A stretch of DNA of 64,000 bases, taken from Norana najaformis. Lineage: Eukaryota; Annelida; Clitellata; Crassiclitellata; Hormogastridae. Both the position numbers and the translations under genes were made by a program. The notes below the pieces were generated by a model. The model had not been told where the DNA came from. It saw only the letters and a list, made by a program, of their open reading frames with translations, and did not search any database. The DNA is taken from assembly GCA_964023275.1 (NCBI GenBank), contig OZ029920.1, positions 5,729,014-5,793,013 on the forward strand, in the 5' to 3' direction. Below are positions 1 to 11,074 of the stretch, in pieces. Positions within the stretch are counted from its first letter, which is position 1. Each line of letters begins with the position of its first letter.

Positions 1-290
1 CATGCTCAGACGTTGTGAGCTTCCTGATACACGAATCTCTGTTGAAAGCGAAGTAGATGCATTTTGTGGTGTTGCACAACTCCATAAAAGTCATTACTGT
101 ACCACAAGAAACTGACAGAGACTGACAAGGATCGATGGGAATTGTTCCCTTACGACCAAAGGGTAAATTGCCTTCGTGGACAGTAATCAGCCGCTCAAAG
201 AGAGCATATATTTTGTCTTCTAAGCTGGTCAAGGCTTGCGATAGTACACATCAATCTGTCCAACACATTCCAATGACATCTTTCGAACAG
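1..290 (-). pseudogene. Propeller exon, third copy (partial, frameshifted)
   Basis: This is the 5' part of the propeller-like exon seen complete at 5985-5132. The acceptor (TTGTTGTAG then CTGTTCGAAAG) puts the exon start at 290, in the same phase as gene A. Residues AVRKMSLECVGQI match gene A's AVRKMSLERVGQI. One base is missing near 240-250 relative to gene A, so the frame hits stops. After the shift, recognisable residues continue (ALTSLEDKIYAL, then RDSCIRKLTTSEH) to the window edge. The exon continues outside the window. It is a pseudogene or an assembly error at one base. No CARD or alpha/beta exon lies upstream of it, so only the 3' part of the gene was copied. Confidence 0.75.
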
Positions 291-640
291 CTACAACAAC
301 AACAGGCACAATCGAGGAGTGAGGCTTGTATAAACTTATAATTAGGGAATGCAAATTTATGATGCTTTGGAATGCTCTCAAAATCTTCTTTGTACGATAA
401 TAATCAATAGGACTCACTTTATAATTATTGAATAGACAAACCATCGAGGCCAACCACCATCACCTATGACTTCCCCGTTTCACCATGTCTCACAGACATG
501 ACCCCCGGATTTTGACCTCGCACTGTCTCTGACCAAACAACCTTGATTTTACTGACTTGATCTGATATAGCGCAAGTGATAAGTTGGTATCCCTGACGCG
601 GCAAGTTATCCTATATTCCCTCGATGACCTTCCCTGTATA
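1..640. repeat. Segmental duplicate of 5696-6310
   Basis: The propeller exon start and about 350 bp of its upstream intron are repeated at roughly 5696-6310. Homology fades after about 620, where one copy reads GTATCCCTGACGCGG and the other GTATCCCTGAACCGG. Both copies include the dispersed element around AAACAACCT-GATTTGATATA. Confidence 0.75.
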
Positions 641-2184
641 CAGCTTAACACTGTGTTTTTGCACTTCGGTAAATAGCATTCTAGCCTTTTTTAATAGGCC
701 TACTATGTATATTCTGTGTTTTTGGTGCCGTCACTGCTTATGAAATAGAAAGAAAACTCTTCGATTTTTGTACATTTATTATAGAGAATGTAAGACGTAG
801 GTAGCCTGCCATAAGTTTGACACGGGTAAAGTAATGCCGAGGGCAAAACAACTTTGAGAACCACTGGTCCATAATATTGCCTGACCTTCAAAAATGCTTT
901 CAAAAGCCAATACGCAGTTATTTTAGAAATAATTGCAAGATTTATTTTCAAATAGCTTGCATTTTGTCATACTGCACTATACCCTGTTTTGTAGAAAACG
1001 CCTACCAATTCTTCAGGTTAACGAACAACGTTCAAGCAGGTAAAATCTACCTGCCTTGACTTGAATCTTAATATCAATTCGATAATGACCAGTACTTTGC
1101 TTCAAAGGCGTTTGCTCTCATTTCGAGTAGGCCATAAATGCATGCTAGAAGAAAGTTTTATGACTGTTGTCTCAGCCGCGATACACAAAGACACATATCT
1201 TTAGAATAATGTACAAAAATCAACGATAGAATGCTAGCATACACGTGACGAACTGGCTGATTAAGCCTATTAATGCTTTTCCTCTCATCTTCGAGTGCGA
1301 GGATCGAATCCTGAGCTGTGTGGAATTGACAATTAATTTCCCAACCAAGAGAACCGTATGAAAAGTATTCTTTTGCATGACTAACTGTGACATGGTTGTG
1401 TGCATGGACCTGGATATATGGGAATAATGTATAAGCACACACTTTAGTCTATTCAGTCAGCGCCCTAGGTCTGTAATACAACCTTTGCAAGTTCGAGCTT
1501 GCTGAGCGGACTTTCAGTGAAGTCCCTGAGCAAGTTGTTTGCGCACAAGTGCCTCTGTCACCATGCTGTAGAATTTGATATCGACGCGTACTGCGAAGTA
1601 AACGACAAGTCCTGTAATGCTATTGCCTTGTGCAGAACACTGGGATTCGTCCGTCGCAGGCTCAAGGGCATAAGAAAAGGAAAAAAGCCCCTCTTCTAAG
1701 TTCACCATGGAACACTGAGCCTTTTTTATAGGGAGGACTGAAGGCATAAGACATAAAGCACAATTCACAGGTTGTATGGCAGCCTGTTCCTTCCAGGAGG
1801 AAGGCCCGAACCTGACGCAGCTACCATGTTGCATTATGGAAGTACGAAACGAGGGAACAACCAGATCACACGATGCATTGCAGAGAGAAAAGATCTGTGG
1901 TCAGGTACAGATGACACTGAAATGCATAGCTCTCTAAGATTTAGTCACAGTTTTGCCAAACATGTACCCTTCCTATGGACGGACTGCTTGGTCACATTAC
2001 CAATATTAGACTTTACTTTAACAGTGCAGCCCTGTTGGCCAATGAGAAAGCGCGATTTTGTCAAGAAATCTTTAAAACAAAGCGCTCTTCCGCAATGCGA
2101 TACCAGTATCGGCTGAGTGATAATAACACACAGCAGTATAGAGGTTCCTTTTCGTAACGTTTCTTTCAGCTCGCAACATTAACT
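641..2184. other. No recognisable gene
   Basis: Short open frames occur on both strands but none shows a domain, a paralogue in the window or a convincing exon structure. Confidence 0.5.
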
Positions 2185-2730
2185 TAGGCTACAGTCGAAA
2201 CGGCTTTCCAACAACAATACTCCTGAGATTGGAGATACCAGCACGCCATAATGTCTGGAAATATATAGAGAAGCTTGATTATGGGCTTTTTCTCGTGTTC
2301 CTGTACTACAAGTAAGTCCTGTTAGAGTTAAACCTGAGGAAGGCGCAGTTCGCGAACGACAGTTCATAGCCGGCGCGGTCTCCAATGGTAGCACTTGTGA
2401 TTGGTTGTGTGGGATACTTTAATATCACTTGTGGCCCAGGGCTACTTTAGGCTAGCAATCGAAACAGTTTTCCAGAAGCTGTTGAGGTTGGAGAGGCCAG
2501 CATGCCATTGTGAATGGAAATACATAGAAATGCTTGACTTTGGCCTTTTTCTCGTGTTCCTGTTAACAAGTATTGCAATGTTGAACTTGTCCGGTTAACG
2601 GGCAACTGATTGAATGTGGACAACAGTAGGCGCGGTCTCCTTCCAATTACCTATTTTAGCACCTGCGGGCTCCTTGATATTAGCCTACCTCTTTTAGCAC
2701 CTGCGTTCTGCTGGCAATTACCTATTACGG
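2185..2730. repeat. Imperfect tandem repeat, period about 263 bp
   Basis: Two diverged copies start at TAGGCT (2185 and 2448). They share blocks such as CTTTTTCTCGTGTTCCTGT and GGCGCGGTCTCC. A shorter motif, TTTTAGCACCTGCG, recurs at 2650-2705. No coding content is recognised. Confidence 0.6.
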
Positions 2731-2896
2731 CGCCTGTATCTGGTTGCGGAGGATACTGGGAAAGTTATAATCACCGCGGCCGTGGAAAACTGTTAGCCAG
2801 CCTGCTCTTACCTTCTCTGCTCCTCTTGTGACACATTGTCTTTACAAAACATTTGCAACAGACTGTTATTGTCACCATTTATAAATACTAGTCTTG

Positions 2897-3007
2897 TCAT
2901 CAACATCATCGTCATCATCATCATCATCATCATCATCACTACAACAACAACAACTACTACTACTCTACTATTGCTGTCATTATTATTGTTAATTATTATT
3001 ATTATTG

Positions 3008-3053
<46 letters not shown>

Positions 3054-3055
3054 GG
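2897..3055. repeat. Trinucleotide microsatellite (CAT)n/(CAA)n/(ATT)n
   Basis: A run of CAT repeats passes through CAA/CTA repeats into a long ATT run ending near 3053. The low-complexity open frame here (poly-Ile, poly-Thr) is a translation of this repeat and not a gene. It may be the tail of a decayed LINE. Confidence 0.85.
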
Positions 3056-3059
3056 TGAG

Positions 3060-5131
3060 ACTAGAGAATATATCCCTGACTGGTCAACCATATTTGTTGC
3101 GCCCACATTGGGTCTATAACTGGCCCACATTTTCCACCATTGGCAAATGCGGGTTTGCTGTGGGTACAATGAACATTGCGGTTAGGAATTGCTTTACTAT
3201 AACTTTCAACTAAAAAGTTACAGAAATAATAAGCAATCAAGTAAAAAATTATAGAAAATGCAACACTGCTTGGATCTCGTGTGGGCAATTACTTAACTTT
3301 CTTTATGAGCATATCAGAGGCCAGAAATGATGTTGCAAAGCTTACCACTTTCAACTATTTGAGTAAAATAATTTCACGTTTAATACGATGCATTGAGAAC
3401 TTTTTGAACTCTTTCAACAGTGTACCGAGTATATAAGCCTATTTAAATTTAAAATCGACAGAATCTATGTTGTGCTTTGTAGCGGGTTATTTTCTCAAGT
3501 ATGTTTCACATTTTGAAGTTAATTTCCATGGCAACGTAACATTTGGCATTGGTGGTGGGCAATGTTAACGAGGTCATGCAATGGCTGCACCAGGTCAGCA
3601 AATATTGTCTTGATTTTTTAAATGTTCTGATACGTTCCATGGTTTAAAAATGAGTGTTTGTGTGATGCTTTGTTCCAAAATTTTTCGTAAAATTAAAAGG
3701 AGTTTCCAGAGAAGTCAGGCTTAAAGTCATTACTTACGGGTGTTGAACACCCACAAGACAATTCTGCCCTTAGGCTTAAAAAGTGCCTTGTAGAGAACGT
3801 GTGCTTTGTCGACGCTACTGTATTTTATAACTCTGCCACTGCCTGAAGTCGGGTAATGCCAGCCCAAGCCTGTATAAAGAAGGAGAGCGGCGTCAACGGC
3901 AAGATGTAGTAAAAACATTGGATCTGCTAATACTATGTGCTTTGTAGAGGCTAGTGTATTTTATGCTCGGTGTAGTAACGTCCAGGGTTCCGAAGTGGAA
4001 CTTATAAAACGAGGAGATACTCTTTTCTTTTCTTAGTTCCTTGAGTTGGCAATCAACGAATCTGAAATACGTGGGCCACAAGGTCCTTAGGAGGTATTTC
4101 CTCAGATATTCACTACACTTTGTGCACCACTGCTGTGCTGGAAAATCGTGTTAAACCATGGGAACATAGGCAACAACATTCTTACAGTAGTGGCGCTAAG
4201 CTGTCTCGAGTTGGGCTTTCATTTACATATTAAAATAGTACCTTACACGTTGCAGTTACACGATTAAAGTCAGTGTGCCGAAAACGATCACGGACAAAAT
4301 GTGTGGCGGCGGAGAATAGTCCTTGCAACCGATATGATAGGTCAGACATTCGTGTATCAATCAGGCTTTGATCAGATGAAAATTCACGATCGATTTTTGC
4401 CCCATTTTGTAATCGTGTAGTATTGCCAAGCTTCGTAACCGGAGGTGGCCCTATGACCAAGCGTTAAGGGCGTCGGTGTTTTATGTCGGGGAACCAGTTC
4501 ACATCGATTTCACTGAGGAACTGTGCGTAACCTAGGGGAAAATCATGTTTGAGATGAATGGCTCCTTAAAACCACCAAAACTTTCGTAGCTACTTCAGAC
4601 TGACGCGTATTTCTGCAGTCTGACACTGCCTGCCTGTCCGACTAGGTCTGCAGACCCGCCTCCTGCCTGTCACAGTCACCGAACAGGAATTCTGGCAGAT
4701 TTGTGGCTAAGTTTGGTGCACCTTTGGGAAAGTCTTGTGATTTGAGAATAACGCCATGAAACCAATTCGTTTAATAGTAGGCCTTAACGCTACATTAGAA
4801 ATGTCACCCATGCAAAACCAAACGAATGTATTTCTAATTTAAGATAATAATAAGCAATTTTACCTTCAAATTCTTAACCATACATGTTTCAAACGCAAAC
4901 CATCATAACTGTGAAGCTAGACACAAACAAGCCGAATATTAAATACAGTGGCCTCTATATATAATCTAGGCAAAGCTAAAATAACAACTCTAATTCACGT
5001 ACCTCTTTATGGTAGTAAATCTGTGACTAAGTTTGTCCGCTACAAGTCATACCATATCACGTTCGCTTATGTGAGCTTACAGATTAAGAAAACCCTCGAT
5101 GTTTAAAACGCGTATTTGTTCTCAGGCATCA
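3060..5131. other. Intergenic, no gene recognised
   Basis: Both strands are interrupted by stops, and no paralogue of the window's gene families is visible. It lies 3' of gene A and may hold its 3' untranslated region, but no poly(A) site is assigned with confidence. Confidence 0.4.
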
Positions 5132-5985
5132 TCAGAGAACAATATCTTCGCGATTATATTGAAGAGTGTAAACTTCAACTATCCGACCTAGCACCATCAA
5201 TTGTCTTTTGTCCTTTCTGTAATGAGGATTTATGAAGTCGTAGAAAATTCTTGTAGAACTACGCTTAGTGTCTATTGTATCCCCATTTAGCTGCAAATCC
5301 AGCACTATGAGTGTGTCGGATGTTAGAGCAAGTAACCGATTGACAGAATAAGATAGTACTGTGACAAAATATTCACACGTTGTTTTCGGATATTGAATTC
5401 CGTAATTTGGATCTATGGTTTCTGAGCTCAACAGCCGTTGAATCAACAAGTTTATGTTTCGATAGTTAATGGCAAGGACACCAGGAGAAATTTCCAGAAC
5501 CGAGTCAGGTGACAAATTCTTCTCATTTGGCAGCTGAATCTGATGCAGCAAAACGGCGTCTTTGGTATATAATTCGAGGAAATTTTTGGTGTTTTGATAT
5601 CTCCTGATCTTCAGAAGTAACACGTTTCCGTTACTATTTACAGATAAGGAAAATTCTTCATTTATGTCAGACTTCCATATCGCTACCTTAGGATCATGTT
5701 CAGACGTTGTGAGCTTCCTGATACATGAATCTCCGCTGCAAGAGAAGTAGATGCAGTTTGTTCTGTCACACGACTCCATAAAAGGTTTCATTATACCGTA
5801 AGAAACTGGCGGTGAATCACGAGAGTCAATGGGAATCGTTTTCTTCCGAGCAAAGGGCAAGTTGTCCTCGTGAACAGTAATCAGCCGCTCAGAGAGAACA
5901 TATATTTTGTCATCTAAGCTGGTCAAGGCTTCTGGATACGACACATTAATCTGTCCAACACGTTCCAATGACATCTTTCGAACAG
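5132..5985 (-). CDS. Gene A last exon: propeller-like domain
   Basis: This exon encodes about 284 residues to a stop at 5132. It starts after the acceptor TTGTTGTAG, in the same phase as the gene B propeller exon. Repeated strand-rich segments resemble WD40/NHL-type blades: LTSLDDKIYVLSERLITV, then SVNSNGNVLLLKI, then LALTSDTLIVLDLQL. Gene B (21523-20420) and four plus-strand fragments are homologous. The fold is inferred from the pattern only. Such domains usually bind a ligand or partner at the end of sensor proteins. Confidence 0.65.
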
Positions 5986-8900
5986 CTACAACAAGACAAG
6001 GGATTCGACGAGAGAAGCTTGTATACAATTAAGAGATGCTAACGTAAGTTGCTTTAGAATGCTCTTAAAATCTTTTTTTGTACAATAATAATCAATAGGA
6101 CTCGCTTTATAATTATTGAATAGAAAAGCCATCGAGGCCAACCACCATCACCAATAACTTCTCCCGTTTATCTCATTGGGTTGATCCCAGATTCTGACCT
6201 GGCACTGTAACTGACCAAACAACCTGGCTTTTGGGGACTTGATTTGATATAACACAGGAGAATAAACTGGTATCCCTGAACCGGCTTTTGTATGGCACTG
6301 AGAAGTTTCGAAGATTTGCATTTACAACTTGGCAATCTACTGCGCTCGGCAGGCGCCCATCGCTATGAGCTTCCGTTACTTGGACTGAAGACGGTCATTG
6401 CTGTGATCTACCTTGGATTGAAGTTTGGTTAACGTGGCTTCTTCTAAGTGGGGCCTGCCGTATAGGACCCCCTATCTGAAGCTCTTCACGATATGACAGA
6501 ACCTAGAGTACGTGTTCAAACGAGGGTTTCGCCACACGTGTTCGATTTGACTTGTCGACTGACTATGTAATTCGCTGTGGGTTACTACTTTATATGGGTG
6601 AATGGCACGCTAGAAATACGGTGTTATATTGTGATGTGTTGCAGAGCACAAAGATTGTCAACCTGGTTGACTCGAGATGCAGGCTTACAAGATGGCTAAA
6701 CGCCAGATTGTTCCCTCTGACCCGTATCTTAAGCAGCCAATAGAAGCAGTAACTGCAGAGAAAGTGTCAAGTGGAGTCCGAGTGTTGTGTTGAACAAGTC
6801 GGATTTAAATCTGCGTTGTCACCTGAGCATCCAATTCGTATAAGATGCAGCATTCTTAATAGAAACAAGCGCCACAATGTCATAAAGTGTAGATTTTAAG
6901 ACAATAATTTTAAGAATGTGATATAGAAATTACATGAAATGAAAAATGGGAATATGTAAAAAGACTTCATGCTCACCAATTCTTTTAAAAAACTGCTTTG
7001 GGTCAAATATAAGGGTCTTCGCTTTGATGAAGTCGTTCAGTGGCTTCTTCTTGTACCAAAGTTTACGAAAGACACTGGCCTGATCATTGGACAAAAGCCA
7101 GTTGATAATATTACTTATGAGCTCCAAGAGATTGCCAGAGTCTGCCAATTTCTTCAATTTCCGGAAAGATTCTTCTGATTTGCACCAGAGCAACATCACT
7201 ATGCCCTCGCTGCTCTTCCGCGTTCTCCAGTATGGATCTTCTATGATGTCAATTTCACTCATTATAGTGAACGCCGTCTGAAACTGCTGCGTATCCTCCG
7301 TTCTCATCTGTCTGATTTTTTCGATTAAGCGTTCTTTGAGTTCTTCAATGTTGGAAACTTTTGCGTGAGTAACCCTTGTCTTAACAACCACTGAAGGATA
7401 AAATAGAAAACTCACTAGCATGAGAAATAGAGACATTTACCTAAACATTGTTCAAAAGACATGCATATTATGAGAAACATTCGAATCATGATAGGGTTGC
7501 AGTTTTAATGTGAGGAATGTTCTGTCCAATTGAAAGGGAAAAGGTTTAATAATTTTATCAGACAATTATCGCAAGATCTACTGCGCTGCTATTAATCTCT
7601 TTGGAAATAAGGTTAACTGTATTTAAAAATTTACTGACGTTTTTCAGTCAGTACACAAACCATTCATAACCCGACGATAATAACAAAACTCATGCTAGAA
7701 TGATTTGAGCGAATATTAAAAATGACAATATGATGAAGAACTGATTAAGCTTATATAAAGATGCATAATATTTACGATTAACTGGTAAAATATGCCAACC
7801 TAACCTCCTCCTTTCTCCATTACATTTGCGACATTTAGTTGACGGCAGAAATGCAAGCAGTCAATGAAGGCAGAGTGCTGTTTAAAGCAAAGAGACCTCG
7901 CAATATTCAACAATTCGTGATTCTTTTCAGAGTTGTGTCGTAGTCTACTGACAAACTCTGCCTGATCTCTGGTTAAACAACCCGTTTCTCTTAGTCCGTT
8001 GATCAGAAGGTCACTTGAATCCATGTTCTCCACCAAATAATGTCGGTTGTTTCTGATGATTGTCTTTCTTTTTGTGATCAAGTGAAAATAAGCTGCAATA
8101 GCACCTTGAGAACTATATTATCGCAAGATTAGCGATTTTATAGCTATATACTGGACCAGATTGCCATCACTTCAACTATCAATTCAACGCAATCATCACT
8201 GAATTCGATTGAATTGAGTTTAAATGCCTGAGAAAACTCTTCTCGGCGTATTTTATGAACAGGCTTTATTAGATGACGCGGAGAAATTTGAAGGCGTATA
8301 CAACTCGGGCATGCATTCGTGGATATGCCCAGTGTAGTGTATTTTGCTTTAAACATTTGTATCAAAAGGCTTCTATAGCACGTTTTAAGAACTTCACACA
8401 TGCTCTGCGTCAAGACTATCTAACTGTTCTAAAATTAAGCGTTTTGAGATAGTATTAGAATGTTCCTTGGACCCGTTAGAGGCGAAAGAGTTCGATTTTT
8501 CTAGATATGTTCAGGCAAACAGAAACATACGGCCTTGAGTGAGACATCTGTAGGGCTCACAGTACATACATTCTGTCTTCATTACAGATTTGATGTTAGG
8601 CCTTCGAAGTTATGTCAGTCTACATCTGGAGTCGAGATTTATAATGTGGAGAAACTGTACAAATGCATGTGGTAAAAACATTCTTGACAAGAACAGACTC
8701 AATATAATTCAAAAAGGAAAAAACTTCGTGGTTTCATGCAGAAATAGGCTACGTTACTGTGTTAAGTAGCGCTTAAGGCAGTGAAGTACATTCTAGAAGG
8801 TAGGGAAGTCACAGATCTATATCTCGCAACTACACCTTGCTTATTAAACTTCACAAACATAACTTCGCAAACTCAAAGGTTTGTAATTTTGGGCTAACCT

Positions 8901-10006
8901 AACTTCAGTGAGATAAATTACTTACGCGAAAGACAACGATTTACTGATGTTTTGAATCTGCGTCGCGCAATGGTTTTATGCCAAAACTGGGTAACCGATG
9001 ACAAAGATTTAAACAATTCCTTGTCTCGAGGATGTGGATGAACCAGGTAGAAATAAAGAGCGTACGCCTTGGAAAGAATGATTTCCAGAACTTCCATCGG
9101 AAAGTCGGATACCTACAGACAAGTGCCTTTATAAATGAAACTTTAGAAACTTGAGTTTAGTGCGAAATTTATAAATTTATAACTTATAAGGTGTAATAGA
9201 CTTTATAACTTGAGTTAATCTAATAGCATTATAAAACTTTGTATTCTAATATCAAAGGAGTACACAAGTGGCTTCTATTGTTGTTGTTTTTGTTGTTTTC
9301 ATCACCTTTATTGTTTATCCTAATCATCATCATAATCAACAGCACCATCACTGTTAAGATTACAACTATTACTACAGCCACAACTCCTCTTGCTTTTATG
9401 TCAAATAATTAGGCTTTCCAGCATTACATATCTGCTAGGTGCCCAAGCAAAAAACACAGAAGGATTTGCCGTAGCAAAACATATAACTTACACAAGTAGG
9501 TCTTTCCAGAGAAGGCCTGCGCCGCATGTAAGTGTTGCATTTACTGAAGTCATCAACAGACCACTGAAGTATGACAGTAAAGTCGTCAGTGGAATGTAAC
9601 TTCTTGAAGTCAGTTTCAACTATGGTTTTTAATTCACAAGCATCATACATCTTCTTAAGATGCAATAAATCTTCCATCTTCTTGAAATGGAAATAAAGGA
9701 CAATTCCATTGTCAAAACGAACATCAATCAGTCCAATCTTTTTCAATTCCAAGTCGCAGTCACTGTCATTCAAGAACCACATAGCGAGTTTCCCAAAAAT
9801 TATTTCAACAATTTTTCTGGTAAAACTCCTGGTCTCTGCACAAGAGCTGTGCATTACTTTCTTTTTCAATTCCAAGTTGCAGTCACTGTCATTCAAGGAC
9901 AACATTGCGAGTTTCCCCGAAATCCTCTCAACAATTTTTCTGATAATACTACTGGTCTCTGCACAAGGATTGTGCGTTACTAGATAACAGGTCATTCGTC
10001 CCACAA
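5132..10006 (-). CDS. Gene A: CARD / F-box-like / beta-propeller-like protein
   Basis: Exons read on the minus strand are 10006-9492, 9112-8926, 8092-7805, 7390-6977 and 5985-5132. Their phases agree at every junction (exon lengths 515, 187, 288, 414 and 854 bp). Domains in order: an alpha/beta domain with a 41-residue tandem duplication, an F-box-like helical segment, a CARD, a second alpha/beta domain and a propeller-like C-terminus. No signal peptide or membrane segment is seen, so a cytosolic adaptor or sensor is likely. CARDs pair with other CARDs in apoptosis and innate signalling. The true first exon is not identified: 10006 is an acceptor needing one base from upstream. The two-CARD unit at 12755-11069 could be its 5' part, but the phase does not fit. 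Gene B repeats the last four exons. Confidence 0.7.
6150..6310 (+). repeat. Dispersed repeat, probable LINE/SINE 3' part
   Basis: It shares GACCAAACAACCTGG followed by GATTTGATATA with copies near 450-620, 22430-22550, 26690-26900 and 62820-63000. It is here in the gene A intron between the alpha/beta and propeller exons, in plus orientation. Confidence 0.55.
6977..7390 (-). CDS. Gene A exon 4: alpha/beta domain next to CARD
   Basis: The acceptor ATCCTTCAG precedes 7390 and the donor GTGAGC follows 6977; the phase is 1 at both ends. The segment EGIVMLLWCKSEESFRKLKK (about residues 57-76 of the exon) has the pattern small-strand, Cys-Lys-Ser-x-Glu, helix. The same pattern appears in gene B (DTGIAMWFWCKSKEVLSKMK) and in the gene A 5' exon (DNGIVLYFHFKKMEDLL). 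It is weakly like the N-terminal domain of TRADD and similar domains in invertebrate death-fold proteins. That likeness is inference. Confidence 0.6.
7805..8092 (-). CDS. Gene A exon 3: CARD
   Basis: The exon encodes about 96 residues. The CARD pattern is clear: the first helix contains NRHYLVENMDSSDLLINGL, then GCLTRDQAEFV, a basic turn (RLRHNSEKNHELLNIA), then FIDCLHFCRQLNVANVMEKG. The acceptor CTATTGCAG precedes 8092 and the donor GTTAGG follows 7805. The exon has the same length and phase as gene B's CARD exon (23953-23666). CARDs are helical bundles that recruit other CARD proteins, typically caspases or kinases. Confidence 0.8.
8926..9112 (-). CDS. Gene A exon 2: F-box-like helical segment
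   Basis: The exon reads VSDFPMEVLEIILSKAYAL, then HPHPRDKELFKSLSSVTQFW, and ends at donor GTAAGT. The P-x-E-V-[LM]-x-x-I-L-S start and the later LSSV/LSSLC...W/F motif fit an F-box, which would tie the protein to Skp1-cullin ubiquitin ligases. The match is by eye only. A piece of a NACHT/winged-helix region is the main alternative. It splices in phase to the CARD exon and is paralogous to 24698-24509. Confidence 0.55.
9492..10006 (-). CDS. Gene A 5' coding exon with internal duplication
   Basis: It starts after the acceptor CTTATTTCAG and ends at donor GTAAGT in phase 0, matching the phase-0 start of the F-box-like exon. Two tandem copies of a 41-residue unit (CAETSSIIRKIVE... and CAETRSFTRKIVE...) lie near the start. 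An alpha/beta domain follows (RFDNGIVLYFHFKKMEDLLH), paralogous to the later one in exon 4. The first in-frame Met of the exon is in GRMTCYLV. An upstream exon is needed because the acceptor phase is 1. Gene B lacks a visible counterpart. Confidence 0.6.
9738..9983. repeat. 123-bp tandem duplication within an exon
   Basis: Copies at 9738-9860 and 9861-9983 keep the frame (41 codons). Both begin CTTTTTCAATTCCAAGT on the plus strand. They differ at scattered sites, so the duplication is not very recent. Confidence 0.85.
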
Positions 10007-10557
10007 CTGAAATAAGCAAATCGACAAAGCATGTGTTCAAAGTATTTTCTAATGGGCCTAATAGTGAGTTGGTTTAAATTTGGGCTGTCTTATACCTTGT
10101 ACTGAAAGAAGTGTTTTGCTTGTGTGTCCTGCGATGCGAATGGGTCGCCGGCGAAAAAGTCTCCTTTCAGATATCCTGAAAGGAGATTTTTGGCGAGCGG
10201 TGCCACTGATGTGGCTTAATTCTTCGGGGGACTTTAGGCCTTTAACAGCACACGGGTTCTTGAATGGATCAGTCCGACCGTACAGAGACGTAACGACGAT
10301 TATTTCTTTTTACGTATGTTACAAGTATGTACACCGTATTTACAGCAAATTCAGCAAAGTCAGAGTCTTTCGATTCGCACCGGTCTGTTAATCTAGCGTG
10401 GCTGTTTAAGAGATGCAATATTATTTTATTTCTGCTCTCCAGACCTAACGCCTTGTTGACCGTTACTTAGCGAATGCCTTCTTCGCTTCGCACCCTTCCT
10501 TAACTTTTCATTCCGCCTGTCAATCATCCAACTTCTCCCTTTCGTCATCTCTGTGAA

Positions 10558-11074
10558 TGATGAATTTTGAAAACACTGAACCGCGTGGAGAATTCAAATA
10601 AATATTGACGAAAGTCTGACAAAGTTATTTTTTGGATTTAGAACGTCGATCGAGTTTACTCCCTTTGCGTCCCTCTGTTCTGCCTCTCTTTCTATCTCTC
10701 TCACTCTTTCTCATTTGCCTCCACTGTCAATCACGGGAGTCCTATCCGCCTCTCGTTAATGACATCCTCGGCTAACTGTTCCCCAGTGTTCCGTACGAAT
10801 TAATTACACAAATACATAAGCTAAATTATCCGACATAATACAGTCCACAACATGCAAAAACTAAAACCCACATTGGTTTTACAACTTTTCACTACACACC
10901 TGCACGAATGTTTAAACAATTAAAAAATTGTGTTAGAGTGAGGTGTGGCTAAAACTCAAACAGTGGCATTTGATGAATTTTGAAAACACTGAACCGCGTG
11001 GAGAATTCAAATAAATATTGACGAAAGTCTGACAGAGTTATTTGTTGGATATAGAACGTCGATCGAGTTTACTC
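10558..11074 (+). repeat. Two 104-bp direct repeats
   Basis: Copies at 10558-10661 and 10971-11074 have equal length and only a few differences. Both begin TGATGAATTTTGAAAACACT and end CGATCGAGTTTACTC. The right copy contains the last codon and stop of the second CARD exon (11071-11069). The 309 bp between them is pyrimidine-rich with no gene. Confidence 0.85.

Noticed and set aside
1245-1315. tRNA-like stretch (TGGCTGATTAAGC, then GGATCGAATCC)
   Set aside because: A and B box look-alikes are present, but I could not form an acceptor stem or a proper anticodon arm. At best it is a decayed tRNA-derived repeat.
2836-3213. Long open frame rich in Ile and Thr
   Set aside because: It is a translation of the CAT/ATT microsatellite.
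6552-6743. 63-codon plus-strand frame in a gene A intron
   Set aside because: No homology to anything in the window and no splice or domain support.
8144-8413. 89-codon minus-strand frame between the F-box-like and CARD exons of gene A
   Set aside because: The F-box-like exon already splices in phase to the CARD exon in both genes. Gene B has only loosely similar non-coding intron sequence here.
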